This document shows positions 35,850-44,444 of a DNA stretch of 64,000 bases, in pieces (position 1 is the first letter of the stretch; every line of letters begins with the position of its first letter). The notes beneath the pieces are model-generated. The model made no database searches and was not told the origin of the DNA. It was given only the letters and a program-made list of their open reading frames with translations. The stretch lies in assembly GCF_002289565.1 (NCBI RefSeq), contig NZ_NTFY01000076.1, forward strand, positions 1 through 64,000. Reading direction: 5' to 3'. The DNA comes from Rhodopirellula sp. SM50. GTDB taxonomy: Bacteria; Planctomycetota; Planctomycetia; Pirellulales; Pirellulaceae. The position numbers and the translations under genes are program-made.

Positions 35850-35855
35850 AAAGGT
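35850..35855 (+). promoter_or_regulatory. Ribosome-binding site deciding the secretin start
   Basis: AAAGGT lies about 8 bases before a GTG at 35863. The GTG start gives a typical signal peptide (HRLKTVVTPVAVGLRRALSL). The alternatives at 35764 and 35791 lack a good Shine-Dalgarno and add a non-conserved leader. Confidence 0.5.
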
Positions 35856-35862
35856 GTTGCCC

Positions 35863-38800
35863 GTGCACCGTTTGAAAACCGTTGTCACCCCCGTCGCCGT
35901 CGGTCTCAGGCGAGCGCTGAGTCTAAAGCTGGTCGCGGCGATTGCCGTTTCGACCGCTTGTGCCCAATCGCCACAGTATCGTCCGTCTCAGGTCGTCCCC
36001 GGCAGCGCGCCGTCGCGAATGCCGTCGATGGACGCCGAAGCCTACCAGCGGTATGTGCAGCAGTCGGTGCAGGGAACGACCGGCGCGGCTGCCCATTCGA
36101 TGATTCGCACGGTTGCCGCGACCACTCCAGCCACTTCGATCGGTGATTCTCCGCAACTGCGTAAACTGGCCGTGCCGGCGGCCCACGCCGACGCGATCGC
36201 GACGACGCTCAGCCTGCGATACCAAGATCTGCCGGGCATCACGATTTCACCTGACCCGGCGAACAGCCAATTGGTGATCATGGCTCCGGCCAAGACCCAG
36301 GCGGTGATCGCATCGCAGGTCAAAACACTCGTCGCCGGTGCGGTTCGCCAAGCATCCTCGGTGACCGCCAGCCCCGTCAGCGTGCGACTGCAGAACATTT
36401 CCTGGCGCGAGTTCGAGCGCGACTTGAAGCAGGCCGCCGGACAAGATGTTCCGATGACGACCCGCAACAACGGCAATCAGGTGACGTTCCAGATGAACGT
36501 GCCTCCGATGCAGGGGACGTTGGTCGAAGTGGACCGCCGACAAAACCAAGTCACCGTCCGGGCACCCGATCCCGCCATCCCCGGTTGGGAAAAAATGATT
36601 CGTGCCCTCGACCGAGTGCCCAATCGCTACGACGACGTCACCCAAGTGCACCGATTGCAACAAGCCGACATGGCACCGGTGCAACGCACCATGCGATTGC
36701 TCCGCGCACTCCGCGGCGATGGGATGTCCAATTCCAATCCCGGTGTGTTTCGCAATGCGGTGATGCAAGCCGATCAGGGCAGTGCACCGGGCGCGGGTGA
36801 TCAGGGCGGATTGCCCGCCGACGTGGAAGCCGCCATCGAAGGGGCCGGTCCGCTGGGTGATGTGCAAATCGAATACGTTCCGGAACTGGGCCAGATCATC
36901 GTCAAGGGAGCGACCCGAGACGTTCAACGCGTGATGGAATTGATCAAGGAGATCGAATCCAAAGCAGAACTGACCCAGCCCGATTCGAAGGTCGTCGCGC
37001 TCGAGCACGCCGATGCCAACGCGGTCGCGGAACTGTTGACTCAGCTCTACGACGACGTGCTGTCGACTCGCCAAGGCGACGTCAGCATTACCTCGCTGGA
37101 CAGCCCCAACGCATTGTTGTTGATCGGTCGCGCCGAAGCGATCGCGTCGCTGGAAGAACTGATCAAAAAGATCGACCAGCCGGTGGAAGAAGCCAGCCGG
37201 TTGCGTGTGTTCCGATTGCAGAACGCCTCGGCCGTGGACGCTCAAGATGCGATTTTGACCTTCTTCAGCAACCGACCCGGGATCGAAGAAGACGTTCGCA
37301 ACGGCTTGGGACCGCGTGTTCGAATTTCGGCCGACTACCGCACCAATTCGCTGATCGTCAGTGCCGCGCCGCGTGACATGACCGAGGTCACTCGGTTGAT
37401 CAACGAACTCGACGTCGAAAAGACTCCGGCGACCAGTGAGTTGCGAGTTTTCCAGCTCAACAACGCCGTTGCCGAAGATCTGGCCACCACGCTTCAAGAC
37501 GCCTTCGCGGCCGGCGAAGTCGCCACCGCCGGCGATGCCACCGCACCGTCGACCTCGCTCTCGATCCTGACGGTCGACAGCGACGAGCGACGGATGGTGG
37601 AGTCGGGCATCTTGGCCGGAGCCACGATCACCGCGGAAACGAATTCGAACTCGATCGTCGTTCGCGCCCCTTCCTCGAGCATGCCGCTGATCGCGGAACT
37701 GATCCGACAATTGGACAAAGCCCCCGGCATTGACTCGCTGGTGAAAGTGTTCACGATCGAAAACGGTGACGCGGCTCAGTTGGCCGCCTCGTTGGAGACC
37801 CTGTTCGGGTCCGACGCAGCGACCAGCGGAACCAGCGTCGGTGGTGCAAACGCCGCCGGATTGCCTTCGGCCACCGCGTCCGCCGACAGCTCGCTTGTGC
37901 CGCTGCGTTTCTCGACCGACATCCGTACCAACAGCATCGTGGCCAGCGGATCGTCGTCGGACTTGGAAGTCGTCGAAAGCATCTTGCTGCGACTCGATAG
38001 CGAAGGGTTCGCCGAACGGATCACCGAAGTGATTTGGCTGAAGAACAACGAAGCGACGTTGGTCGCCGCGGCGATCACCAACTACGTCAACGAGCGTCAA
38101 CAGTCGCAAACCACGATCCAGCAATACCAACAAGGTCTGGGCCCCTACGATCTTCTCGATCGCGACATCGTGGCGATCGCCGAAGAGAACTTCAACAGCA
38201 TCCTGTTGAGCGTCTCGCCGCGGCTGTACGAAGAAGTTCGATTGCTGATCGAGCGACTCGACCGTCGACGCCCGATGGTGCTGATCAAGGTGTTGTTGGC
38301 TGAAGTGTCTTTGGAGGATTCGTTTGAGATCGGCACCGAACTCGGGTTGCAGGACTCACTCGCCTTCAGCCGTGGTCAAGCCGCCGGAGCCTTTGGGAGC
38401 ACGCTCGATCCGGGCGATCCGGGATTCAATTTTAACAACGCGGGTGTCTCAAACTCGAATGACTTTGGACAAGGCAATCTGGCCGCCAGCACGGTGTCGA
38501 CCTTCGGCCTTGGACAGAGCAACACGGCCATCGGCTACGGTGGATTCGTGCTCAATGCCGCCAGCGATTCCGTCAGCCTGCTGTTCCGAACACTGCAAGA
38601 AGCCAATCGTGCGCAAATCATCAGTCGTCCACAGTTGATGACGGCTGATAACACGGAAGCACTGATCAACGTTGGACGCCAAATCGCAAGATTTCGCGGC
38701 AGCACGGTTACGAACAATAATGTGACGCAAAACATCGAGGACATCACCGTCGGATTGATTCTGAACATTCGTCCGAGAGTGGGAAGTGACGGTACGATCT

Positions 38801-39528
38801 TGATGGAAGTGAACGTCACACGATCCGATCGTGACGAAGGAAGTGGAACGGACGTGCCCGATGGTGCTGGCGCAACCGTTCGGATCGACGACATCGTCGA
38901 TACAACCGCTCAGGCGACGCTCTCTGTGCTCAGCGGCCAAACTGTGATCATGGGGGGGCTGATTCAAAAGAATCGTACCAACAGAAGTCGCCGTCTTCCC
39001 TACTTGTCTAGCATTCCGCTCTTGGGCAACCTCTTCAAGTATGACTACGAAACTGAACGTCGTAGCGAGCTGCTTGTCGTGTTGACGCCGATGTTGGTCA
39101 CCGGCGAACAGGACTTGGAGTACATCAAGCAAACCGAGTCGAGCCGGATGAGTTGGTGCTTGGCCGACGTGGTGGAGGCTCACGGCGACGTGGGCCTGAG
39201 CGGCGGCTACGGATTGTGGGGGCCGGCGATCGGCCCGACGATCTATCCCGACGTGCACCCGACGATCGACGGAGAAGTCGTCGTCGGCGAACTGCCCCCG
39301 GGTGTGATCACCGACCAGAACAAGCCTGTCGTCGGTCAGCCGGCCGGCGAATCGATTCTGAATCCGACGTTCGGAACCGAAAACCTGGCACCGGCCAACC
39401 GCAGCGATTCACTGCCCGCACCGCGGCCCGATGTGAACCAGTCTTCGTTCCAGAGGCCCGCCGGCATGATCGGCAGCGAAGCCGACCAGACCCTGCCGGC
39501 CGGTTGGGTCAACCAAGTCAGCCAGTAA
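35863..39528 (+). CDS. Giant secretin (GspD/PilQ-like)
   Basis: This is a 1221-residue outer-membrane secretin, nearly twice the length of GspD. After the signal peptide (RALSLKLVAAIAVSTACAQ), residues 80-850 hold a long series of NolW/secretin_N-type repeats, recognisable by the recurring IxxLDxxxE pattern (LIKKIDQPVEEASRL, LIRQLDKAPGIDSLVKV, LIERLDRRRPMVLIKVLLAE). The secretin beta-barrel follows: RAQIISRPQLMTADNTEALI, then VLSGQTVIMGGLIQKNRTNR and LPYLSSIPLLGNLFKYDYET. It ends in a Pro/Gly-rich tail. It should form the export channel for type II secretion or pili. No other secretion ATPase or pseudopilin operon gene adjoins it. A start at 35764 is possible. Confidence 0.9.
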   Translation: MHRLKTVVTPVAVGLRRALSLKLVAAIAVSTACAQSPQYRPSQVVPGSAPSRMPSMDAEAYQRYVQQSVQGTTGAAAHSMIRTVAATTPATSIGDSPQLRKLAVPAAHADAIATTLSLRYQDLPGITISPDPANSQLVIMAPAKTQAVIASQVKTLVAGAVRQASSVTASPVSVRLQNISWREFERDLKQAAGQDVPMTTRNNGNQVTFQMNVPPMQGTLVEVDRRQNQVTVRAPDPAIPGWEKMIRALDRVPNRYDDVTQVHRLQQADMAPVQRTMRLLRALRGDGMSNSNPGVFRNAVMQADQGSAPGAGDQGGLPADVEAAIEGAGPLGDVQIEYVPELGQIIVKGATRDVQRVMELIKEIESKAELTQPDSKVVALEHADANAVAELLTQLYDDVLSTRQGDVSITSLDSPNALLLIGRAEAIASLEELIKKIDQPVEEASRLRVFRLQNASAVDAQDAILTFFSNRPGIEEDVRNGLGPRVRISADYRTNSLIVSAAPRDMTEVTRLINELDVEKTPATSELRVFQLNNAVAEDLATTLQDAFAAGEVATAGDATAPSTSLSILTVDSDERRMVESGILAGATITAETNSNSIVVRAPSSSMPLIAELIRQLDKAPGIDSLVKVFTIENGDAAQLAASLETLFGSDAATSGTSVGGANAAGLPSATASADSSLVPLRFSTDIRTNSIVASGSSSDLEVVESILLRLDSEGFAERITEVIWLKNNEATLVAAAITNYVNERQQSQTTIQQYQQGLGPYDLLDRDIVAIAEENFNSILLSVSPRLYEEVRLLIERLDRRRPMVLIKVLLAEVSLEDSFEIGTELGLQDSLAFSRGQAAGAFGSTLDPGDPGFNFNNAGVSNSNDFGQGNLAASTVSTFGLGQSNTAIGYGGFVLNAASDSVSLLFRTLQEANRAQIISRPQLMTADNTEALINVGRQIARFRGSTVTNNNVTQNIEDITVGLILNIRPRVGSDGTILMEVNVTRSDRDEGSGTDVPDGAGATVRIDDIVDTTAQATLSVLSGQTVIMGGLIQKNRTNRSRRLPYLSSIPLLGNLFKYDYETERRSELLVVLTPMLVTGEQDLEYIKQTESSRMSWCLADVVEAHGDVGLSGGYGLWGPAIGPTIYPDVHPTIDGEVVVGELPPGVITDQNKPVVGQPAGESILNPTFGTENLAPANRSDSLPAPRPDVNQSSFQRPAGMIGSEADQTLPAGWVNQVSQ

Positions 39529-39540
39529 GTGGTCTAACAA

Positions 39541-39601
39541 AAGTGGGATAGGCTTCCAGCCTGTCGCCCGCAACGTGACAGGCTGGAAGCCTATCCCACT
39601 T
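39541..39601. repeat. Long perfect hairpin, family A copy 2
   Basis: A 25-nt arm beginning AAGTGGGATAGGCTTCCAGC and ending CTGTC pairs perfectly with 39577-39601 around an 11-nt loop. It is the same stem as at 7681-7737 with a different loop and two extra pairs. It lies 12 bp after the secretin stop and could attenuate transcription between the secretin and the lipoprotein gene. Confidence 0.92.
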
Positions 39602-39655
39602 CTTGCACCCGCACCTCAGTCTCCACCCGATCCTACACGAACGATCTGAATCGAT

Positions 39656-40627
39656 ATGTCACACACAGCACGCAGCACCAAAGCATTGGCCGTCGCCGTT
39701 CTCGCTGCCGGGTCGCTCGTCGCCGGCGGATGCACCAGCCCGGCGACTCGGGGCGATTCGAAACTCGCCAACTTTTTCGAAACGCCGCAGTGGATGAAAA
39801 AGGCTCCCTGGTCCAAGCGCGAGGACGAGCCGCCGACTCCTTATCCGGGACCGGTCAAGATGGCGACGACCTGGTCGCCCGATGTGCTGGTCCAAACCGG
39901 CAAGACGCCGACGCGTGGATTCGGCGGACGATTGTTCTTCTTTGACGAAAAGACGAAAGCGGTTCCGGTCGAAGGCACCTTGACGGTGCACGGATTCGAA
40001 ATCGGTGCCGACGGCAAAGACTCGCAAGTCAAACCGTTTAAATTCACGCCGGAACAGTTCACCAAGCATTTCAGCCAAAGCGATTTCGGCGCCAGCTACA
40101 GCATCTGGATTCCATGGGATGCCGCCGGCGGGGAAGAGAAACGGATTTCCTTGGTTCCCACCTTCCAAACCACCGAAGGCAAGATCGTGCAGGGCAGTCC
40201 GACTAAGGTCATTCTGCCCGGTCGCAAGCCGAATCACGAGGCCGGCGTGGCCAACAATTATCTGTCGCCCCAGTATCGCGGGCACCAAGACGCGATCGCG
40301 CAACATGCGACGCGTCCCAGCGGACTGGTGACCACGACGATTCGGCGTCATTCCGCATCGCCTGATGGAACAAGCACGCTGCCCAGCGGATCGCTGCAAG
40401 ACCGCGTCAACGCGATCGCGGCGACGTATCGCAACGCGACCGGGGAAGGTAGCACGCCGTTCATCGATGTTCCGTCGACCGCCCCAACGTTCGCTCCACA
40501 AGCACCCGGTGTGATGCCCGCCAGTGCGGTGATGTCGGACCAGGGAAGCAACCCCGTGCGATCGGCCGGCGCGGCGGTGACCGCACCGCGTCGCATCCAA
40601 TCGCCCGTCGCAGGCAGCGACAGGTAA
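39656..40627 (+). CDS. Lipoprotein of unknown function next to the secretin
   Basis: This is a 323-residue exported lipoprotein with lipobox LVAGGCTS, giving an acylated Cys at about residue 26. The mature N-terminus has FFETPQWMKKAPW and then a beta-rich domain (WSPDVLVQTGKTPTRGFGGR, GTLTVHGFEIGADG, ASYSIWIPWDAAGGEEKRIS). The last 110 residues are Pro/Ser/Ala-rich and probably disordered. The position 127 bp after the secretin suggests a pilotin-like or stabilising role, which is inference from context only. It is followed 3 bp later by the channel gene. Confidence 0.8.
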   Translation: MSHTARSTKALAVAVLAAGSLVAGGCTSPATRGDSKLANFFETPQWMKKAPWSKREDEPPTPYPGPVKMATTWSPDVLVQTGKTPTRGFGGRLFFFDEKTKAVPVEGTLTVHGFEIGADGKDSQVKPFKFTPEQFTKHFSQSDFGASYSIWIPWDAAGGEEKRISLVPTFQTTEGKIVQGSPTKVILPGRKPNHEAGVANNYLSPQYRGHQDAIAQHATRPSGLVTTTIRRHSASPDGTSTLPSGSLQDRVNAIAATYRNATGEGSTPFIDVPSTAPTFAPQAPGVMPASAVMSDQGSNPVRSAGAAVTAPRRIQSPVAGSDR

Positions 40628-40630
40628 CCG

Positions 40631-41542
40631 ATGAGCCGACGTCGATCCAAAGCCGAACAGCGTCCCGACGGTCCGCCCTGGCGCGTGACCATGCACGACG
40701 TCATCTTTGAATCGGACACGCCGGCCGGTTGGGTGTTCGACGTGGGACTGTTGCTGGCGATTTTGACGAGCGTCACCCTGGTGGCGGTCGAGACGATCCC
40801 CTCGGTCGCCGAGCGGAACTGGCTGATCCTGGGGCGGTTTGAATGGTTCTTGACCGTCCTGTTCACGATCGAGTACGGCGCGCGGCTAGCCTGTGCCAAA
40901 CACCCGCTGCGGTACGCCGTCAGTTTTTGGGGCGTGATCGATCTGCTCAGTGTGTTGCCGACCTATGTCGGGTTCTTTTTCGTCGAGAGCGACGCCAACT
41001 CCTTCGTCATCCTCCGCAGCATTCGACTGCTCCGCGCGTTCCGCGTGCTGAAGCTGTGGCGAATGATGGACGACGCCGAGGAACTGTCGCAGGCGATTTG
41101 GAAAGCCCGGCACAAGATCATCGTGTTCTTAATCGTCGTCTTGGTCGCCGTGACCATCAGCGGCACGTTGATGTACTTCGTCGAAAACGTGATTCCGCGG
41201 ATGACACGGGGAGAATCGCCACTGGATGATTCGGAGTTTGTCGCCAGCCAATTCGATTCCATTCCCCAGGCGATGTATTGGGCCATCGTGACGATGACGA
41301 CCGTCGGCTATGGCGACATCGTCCCCAAGACCACGATCGGAAAGTTCATCTCCGCGACGCTGATTCTGCTCGGTTACAGTCTAATTATCGTGCCCAGCGG
41401 GTTTGTCACCGCCGAGCTGACGTCCAAAAAATCTGCGGAACCCGCCGCTGAAACGAAGTGTCCACGCTGCACGTCCGCCGAACACCATGACGATGCCGTC
41501 TACTGCTATCGCTGTGGCGAAAGGCTGGCGGCAGACGGCTGA
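40631..41542 (+). CDS. Voltage-gated potassium-channel-like protein with C-terminal zinc ribbon
   Basis: This is a 303-residue six-helix ion channel. S1 to S6 can be traced: S1 VFDVGLLLAILTSVTLVAVE, S2 WFLTVLFTIEYGARLAC, S3 GVIDLLSVLPTYVGFF, S4 with spaced arginines (RSIRLLRAFRVLKLWRM), S5 IIVFLIVVLVAVTISGTL, and the selectivity filter TMTTVGYGDIVP before S6. The cytoplasmic tail ends in a zinc ribbon with CPRCTSAEHH and YCYRCGERL. It most likely passes K+ across the inner membrane under voltage control. It starts 3 bp after the lipoprotein stop, so the two are co-transcribed. Confidence 0.92.
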   Translation: MSRRRSKAEQRPDGPPWRVTMHDVIFESDTPAGWVFDVGLLLAILTSVTLVAVETIPSVAERNWLILGRFEWFLTVLFTIEYGARLACAKHPLRYAVSFWGVIDLLSVLPTYVGFFFVESDANSFVILRSIRLLRAFRVLKLWRMMDDAEELSQAIWKARHKIIVFLIVVLVAVTISGTLMYFVENVIPRMTRGESPLDDSEFVASQFDSIPQAMYWAIVTMTTVGYGDIVPKTTIGKFISATLILLGYSLIIVPSGFVTAELTSKKSAEPAAETKCPRCTSAEHHDDAVYCYRCGERLAADG

Positions 41543-41667
41543 TCGGTTGCGTGCGTCTCACGATCGGTCTCGATTTTCCAGGGCAACCGTGCGTGAATCG
41601 ATTCGACGTGGCGGCCATCCCCGATAAGGCAACGCTGTGAAGCATTTTCCACTGTGTTTTTCGGGTG

Positions 41668-41745
41668 TTAGCGGAACGGCGCGAGCCGTCCGGTCGCGTT
41701 TCAAAAACACCGTGAAAGACCGGAGGGCTCGCGCCCTACCGCTAA
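41668..41745. repeat. Palindromic repeat, family B copy 3
   Basis: GTTAGCGGAACGGCGCGAGC and CCGTCCGGT face ACCGGAGGGCTCGCGCCC-like right-arm sequence ending CCGCTAA. It is followed by AATACCCCGCTTGGCGT, as after the copies at 167 and 44287. A second palindrome, GGCGGTGCTCGC / CTCGACCGCC, lies at about 41770-41800 and recurs at about 48770-48795. The 352-bp gap 41543-41894 holds nothing else. Confidence 0.78.
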
Positions 41746-41894
41746 CAAAAATACCCCGCTTGGCGTCCCGGCGGTGCTCGCTTTTCTCGACCGCCGGCTA
41801 CTGGCTGCCACCCCATCCGGAATGCACGACCACTGCCGGACATCGTGGTAAACTGCTGTTTTACCAGTGCGTCGCATCCATTGACACCGATCCT

Positions 41895-43313
41895 ATGAAA
41901 TCCGCTTTCCGAACCCTTGCCGCGATCCCGTTACTGTTCTGTTTTTGCAGCCTTGCTTCATGCGATCAGCCGCCAGTGAAATCCACCACCGGCGAGACGC
42001 CTGATGCAACCGCAGCGATTGAGCCGATGGAGCTCGGCGATGTGGATTGGCCGCGTCTGTTGGGGAAACACTTTGACGGCGTCGCCGAGGTTTCCGGCAA
42101 GGCATTCGATTGGAGCAAAACGCCTGAAATTGCTTGGCGGCTGCCCGTCGGCGATGGCTATGGGCTGGGCTGCGTCGTCGACGGACGCTACTACCACGCC
42201 GACGCCGTGCGGCGCGATCAGTCGTCCGGCGGGCGGCAGATGGTCGAGCGGTTGCGGGCATTTGATCTAAACGATGCCCGTTTGATCTGGTCGGTCGAGC
42301 GTCCACTGGAGTACCGAGACCTGTATGGTTATGAAACCGGTCCGCGAGGGACGCCGGCCAGCGACGGCACATCGATCATCACTTTCGGCTGTGACGGCGT
42401 ATTGTGTTGTCGCGATCTCGCCGATGGTACGTTGAAATGGAGCGTCTCGACGAACGAAGCCTATGGCGTGGTCCAAAATTTCTTCGGCGTCGGATCGTCA
42501 CCGTTGTTGTTGGATTCGATGGTGATCGTTCCCGTCGGTGGCAGCCCCCCGGAAGATCAACAGATCGCGCCGGGCCGACTCGATCGGGTGATCCCCAACG
42601 GATCGGCGCTGGTCGCGTTCGATTTGGCCAGCGGCGACGAGGTTTGGAAATGCGGTGATGACCTGGCCAGTTACAGCAGCCCCCGTACGATGAAGATCGG
42701 TGATCAAACGGTGGTGCTGTTGTACGCCCGCAATCATCTGTTGGCCGTCGACCCTGCACTCGGCAAAGTGCTGTGGAAGGTGCCGCACCGAGCGGACATG
42801 CTGGAAAGTGTCAACGCGATGATGCCGGTTGTGGACGGCGATCGTGTTTTCATCAGCGAGTGTTATCAGGTGGGTAGCCGACTGTTGAAGGTGTCTGTCC
42901 AGCAGCCGACCACGCTCTGGCTGGATCCGCCCCGAAATCGTCGCGCCCAGGCGATGCGTTGCCACTGGTCGACGCCGATCTTGGTGGACGGTTTCCTGTA
43001 TGGCTGCAGCGGGCGAAACAATCCGGACAGCGATTTTCGTTGCGTCGAACTGGCCAGCGGCAAGGTGCAGTGGAGCGACGACCGGGGGATGCGAACGTCG
43101 GTCACCCGCGTCGGCGAGCACTTGGTCGTGTTGGACGAATACGGGCGGATCGAAATCGTGCGTCCCAATTCCGAGAAGCTGGAAATCGTGGCGGAATATG
43201 ATTTCAGCGACCAGATTCGGACCCCCTGCTGGGCGGCACCGATTGTCGTCGGCAATCGTATGCTCGTCCGCGGCGACCGTCATGTCTTGGGCCTGGCGAT
43301 CCCCACCCGCTGA
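41895..43313 (+). CDS. PQQ-like beta-propeller lipoprotein
   Basis: This is a 472-residue protein. The start at 41895 gives a lipoprotein signal (PLLFCFCSLASCDQ). The mature part is a seven- or eight-bladed quinoprotein-like propeller with repeated blade motifs: YYHADAVRRDQ, LRAFDLNDARLIWSVE, GVLCCRDLADGTLKWSVS, ALVAFDLASGDEVWKCGDDL, LLAVDPALGKVLWKVPH and RCVELASGKVQWSDDRG. The true PQQ-dehydrogenase active-site residues are not evident, so this is more likely a BamB-like scaffold or binding protein than an enzyme. It is probably membrane-anchored and periplasmic. Confidence 0.87.
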   Translation: MKSAFRTLAAIPLLFCFCSLASCDQPPVKSTTGETPDATAAIEPMELGDVDWPRLLGKHFDGVAEVSGKAFDWSKTPEIAWRLPVGDGYGLGCVVDGRYYHADAVRRDQSSGGRQMVERLRAFDLNDARLIWSVERPLEYRDLYGYETGPRGTPASDGTSIITFGCDGVLCCRDLADGTLKWSVSTNEAYGVVQNFFGVGSSPLLLDSMVIVPVGGSPPEDQQIAPGRLDRVIPNGSALVAFDLASGDEVWKCGDDLASYSSPRTMKIGDQTVVLLYARNHLLAVDPALGKVLWKVPHRADMLESVNAMMPVVDGDRVFISECYQVGSRLLKVSVQQPTTLWLDPPRNRRAQAMRCHWSTPILVDGFLYGCSGRNNPDSDFRCVELASGKVQWSDDRGMRTSVTRVGEHLVVLDEYGRIEIVRPNSEKLEIVAEYDFSDQIRTPCWAAPIVVGNRMLVRGDRHVLGLAIPTR

Positions 43314-43381
43314 CTCGCTACACCAATCGAGTTGGGCATGTTAGGATCGGCAGAGAAAGCCGCGAGAAGGGAGCAGTTACC

Positions 43382-43457
43382 GTTGGTGTCTAGCCTTTAG
43401 GCGATTCCGGGTCGCTGCGTCGCAGCGACAGTGGGCGGCTAAAGCCTGCACACCAAC
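43382..43457. repeat. Palindromic repeat, family D copy 2
   Basis: This is the reverse-oriented match to 14050-14125, beginning GTTGGTGTCTAGCCTTTAGG and ending CTGCACACCAAC. It differs from the other copy by only one or two bases. It lies between the propeller lipoprotein and Nudix genes. Confidence 0.85.
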
Positions 43458-43556
43458 ACCAATGCCCGTGCACTTCGCAGCATTTGGTTTGGTGGCTGCC
43501 CCTTTTTCGCTCCAAAGCCTCTTTCACTGATCGTTTCCCGCCCTGCCCAAGCATTC

Positions 43557-44177
43557 ATGTCCACCCACGAAGAACACGTTCTGGTCATTCCCGCATCGGT
43601 CATCGACGAAATCGGTGTGATCGACGGATTCGAATCCGACATCAATCGATTCCTCGGACCGATCCTGCAGAGTGACCAATTGTCCTATCGACCACGCTCG
43701 GCGATGGAAGTCGATCCCAGTTTCAAACAATTGATCCCCTACGTCGTCTTGGAATGGACCGATGCGTCGGGCCGACTCCATGTTTTTGCCTACACCCGCG
43801 GCGGCGGTGGCGGCGAAGAACGGTTGCACGCCAAACGAAGTATCGGAATCGGTGGGCACATCAGCCGCGAAGACGCCGCCGACGGCAACGACGCTTACGC
43901 CACCGGCATGCAACGCGAGCTGGCTGAAGAAATTCAATTGGATGCCCAGTACACCGAAACCCGCGAAGGTTTGATTTACGATCCGTCCAACGAAGTCGGA
44001 CAGGTTCACTTGGGCGTGGTGCATCGGTTTGTGCTCGATTCGCCGCAGGTCGCCAGCAACGAAGTCGATTTGGCCGAAGGCGGATTCGTCTCGATTGACG
44101 CGTTGCGCGAGCAGCATGAACAACTCGAGACGTGGAGTCAGTTGGCGCTTGACGCGCTGTATGGACAAGTGGGGTAA
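43557..44177 (+). CDS. Nudix-like hydrolase
   Basis: This is a 206-residue cytoplasmic protein. A loose Nudix box runs from GIGGHISREDAADGNDAY to ATGMQRELAEEIQL, with the REL-EE core that binds metal and an insertion relative to the standard GX5EX7REUXEEXGU spacing. Before it lies YVVLEWTDASGRLHVFAYTR, a typical first beta-strand pair. It should hydrolyse a nucleoside-diphosphate-linked compound, but the substrate is unknown. The length, with about 70 residues before the domain, matches phosphoesterase-type Nudix proteins. Confidence 0.85.
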   Translation: MSTHEEHVLVIPASVIDEIGVIDGFESDINRFLGPILQSDQLSYRPRSAMEVDPSFKQLIPYVVLEWTDASGRLHVFAYTRGGGGGEERLHAKRSIGIGGHISREDAADGNDAYATGMQRELAEEIQLDAQYTETREGLIYDPSNEVGQVHLGVVHRFVLDSPQVASNEVDLAEGGFVSIDALREQHEQLETWSQLALDALYGQVG

Positions 44178-44433
44178 GCTTCCCGCTTGCCTCGCAAGCT
44201 GGGGGCATACGCCCGACGCCATCGACTTTCGGTCAGAAGGTGTTAGCGGAACGGCGCGAGCCGTCCGGTTTCGCTTTCTGAAGGTGTTAGCGGAACGGCG
44301 CGAGCCGTCCGGTTGCACCGTGAAAGGCCGGAGGGCTCGCGCCCTACCGCTAACAAGAACACTCCGCTTGGCGTCAAAGTAGATGGCATTGAGCTTACGC
44401 CACGGGGATCGCAAGCTGGAAGCTTACGCCACT
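44178..44433. repeat. Composite repeat block: family B copy 4 and ASWKL units
   Basis: 44243-44279 is an extra left arm of family B (TTAGCGGAACGGCGCGAGCC), followed at 44287-44353 by a full palindrome ending CCGCTAA. 44388-44433 carries GAGCTTACGCCACGGGGATC and then GCAAGCTGGAAGCTTACGCC. Just after the Nudix stop, TAAGCTTCCCGCTTGCC and its partner GCAAGCTGGGGGCATACGCC form another related palindrome at 44176-44209. Confidence 0.8.
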
Positions 44434-44435
44434 TT

Positions 44436-44440
44436 GGAGG
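44436..44440 (+). promoter_or_regulatory. GGAGG ribosome-binding site adjoining a repeat
   Basis: A perfect GGAGG sits four bases before the desulfurase ATG at 44445 and only two or three bases after the end of the ASWKL repeat unit. The repeat therefore forms the immediate 5' UTR of this gene. Confidence 0.7.
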
Positions 44441-44444
44441 GTCG

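Noticed and set aside
36247-38133. Long minus-strand frame of 628 codons
   Set aside because: It is antisense to the secretin coding region and has the repetitive composition expected from the mirrored repeats. No start signal or domain is seen.
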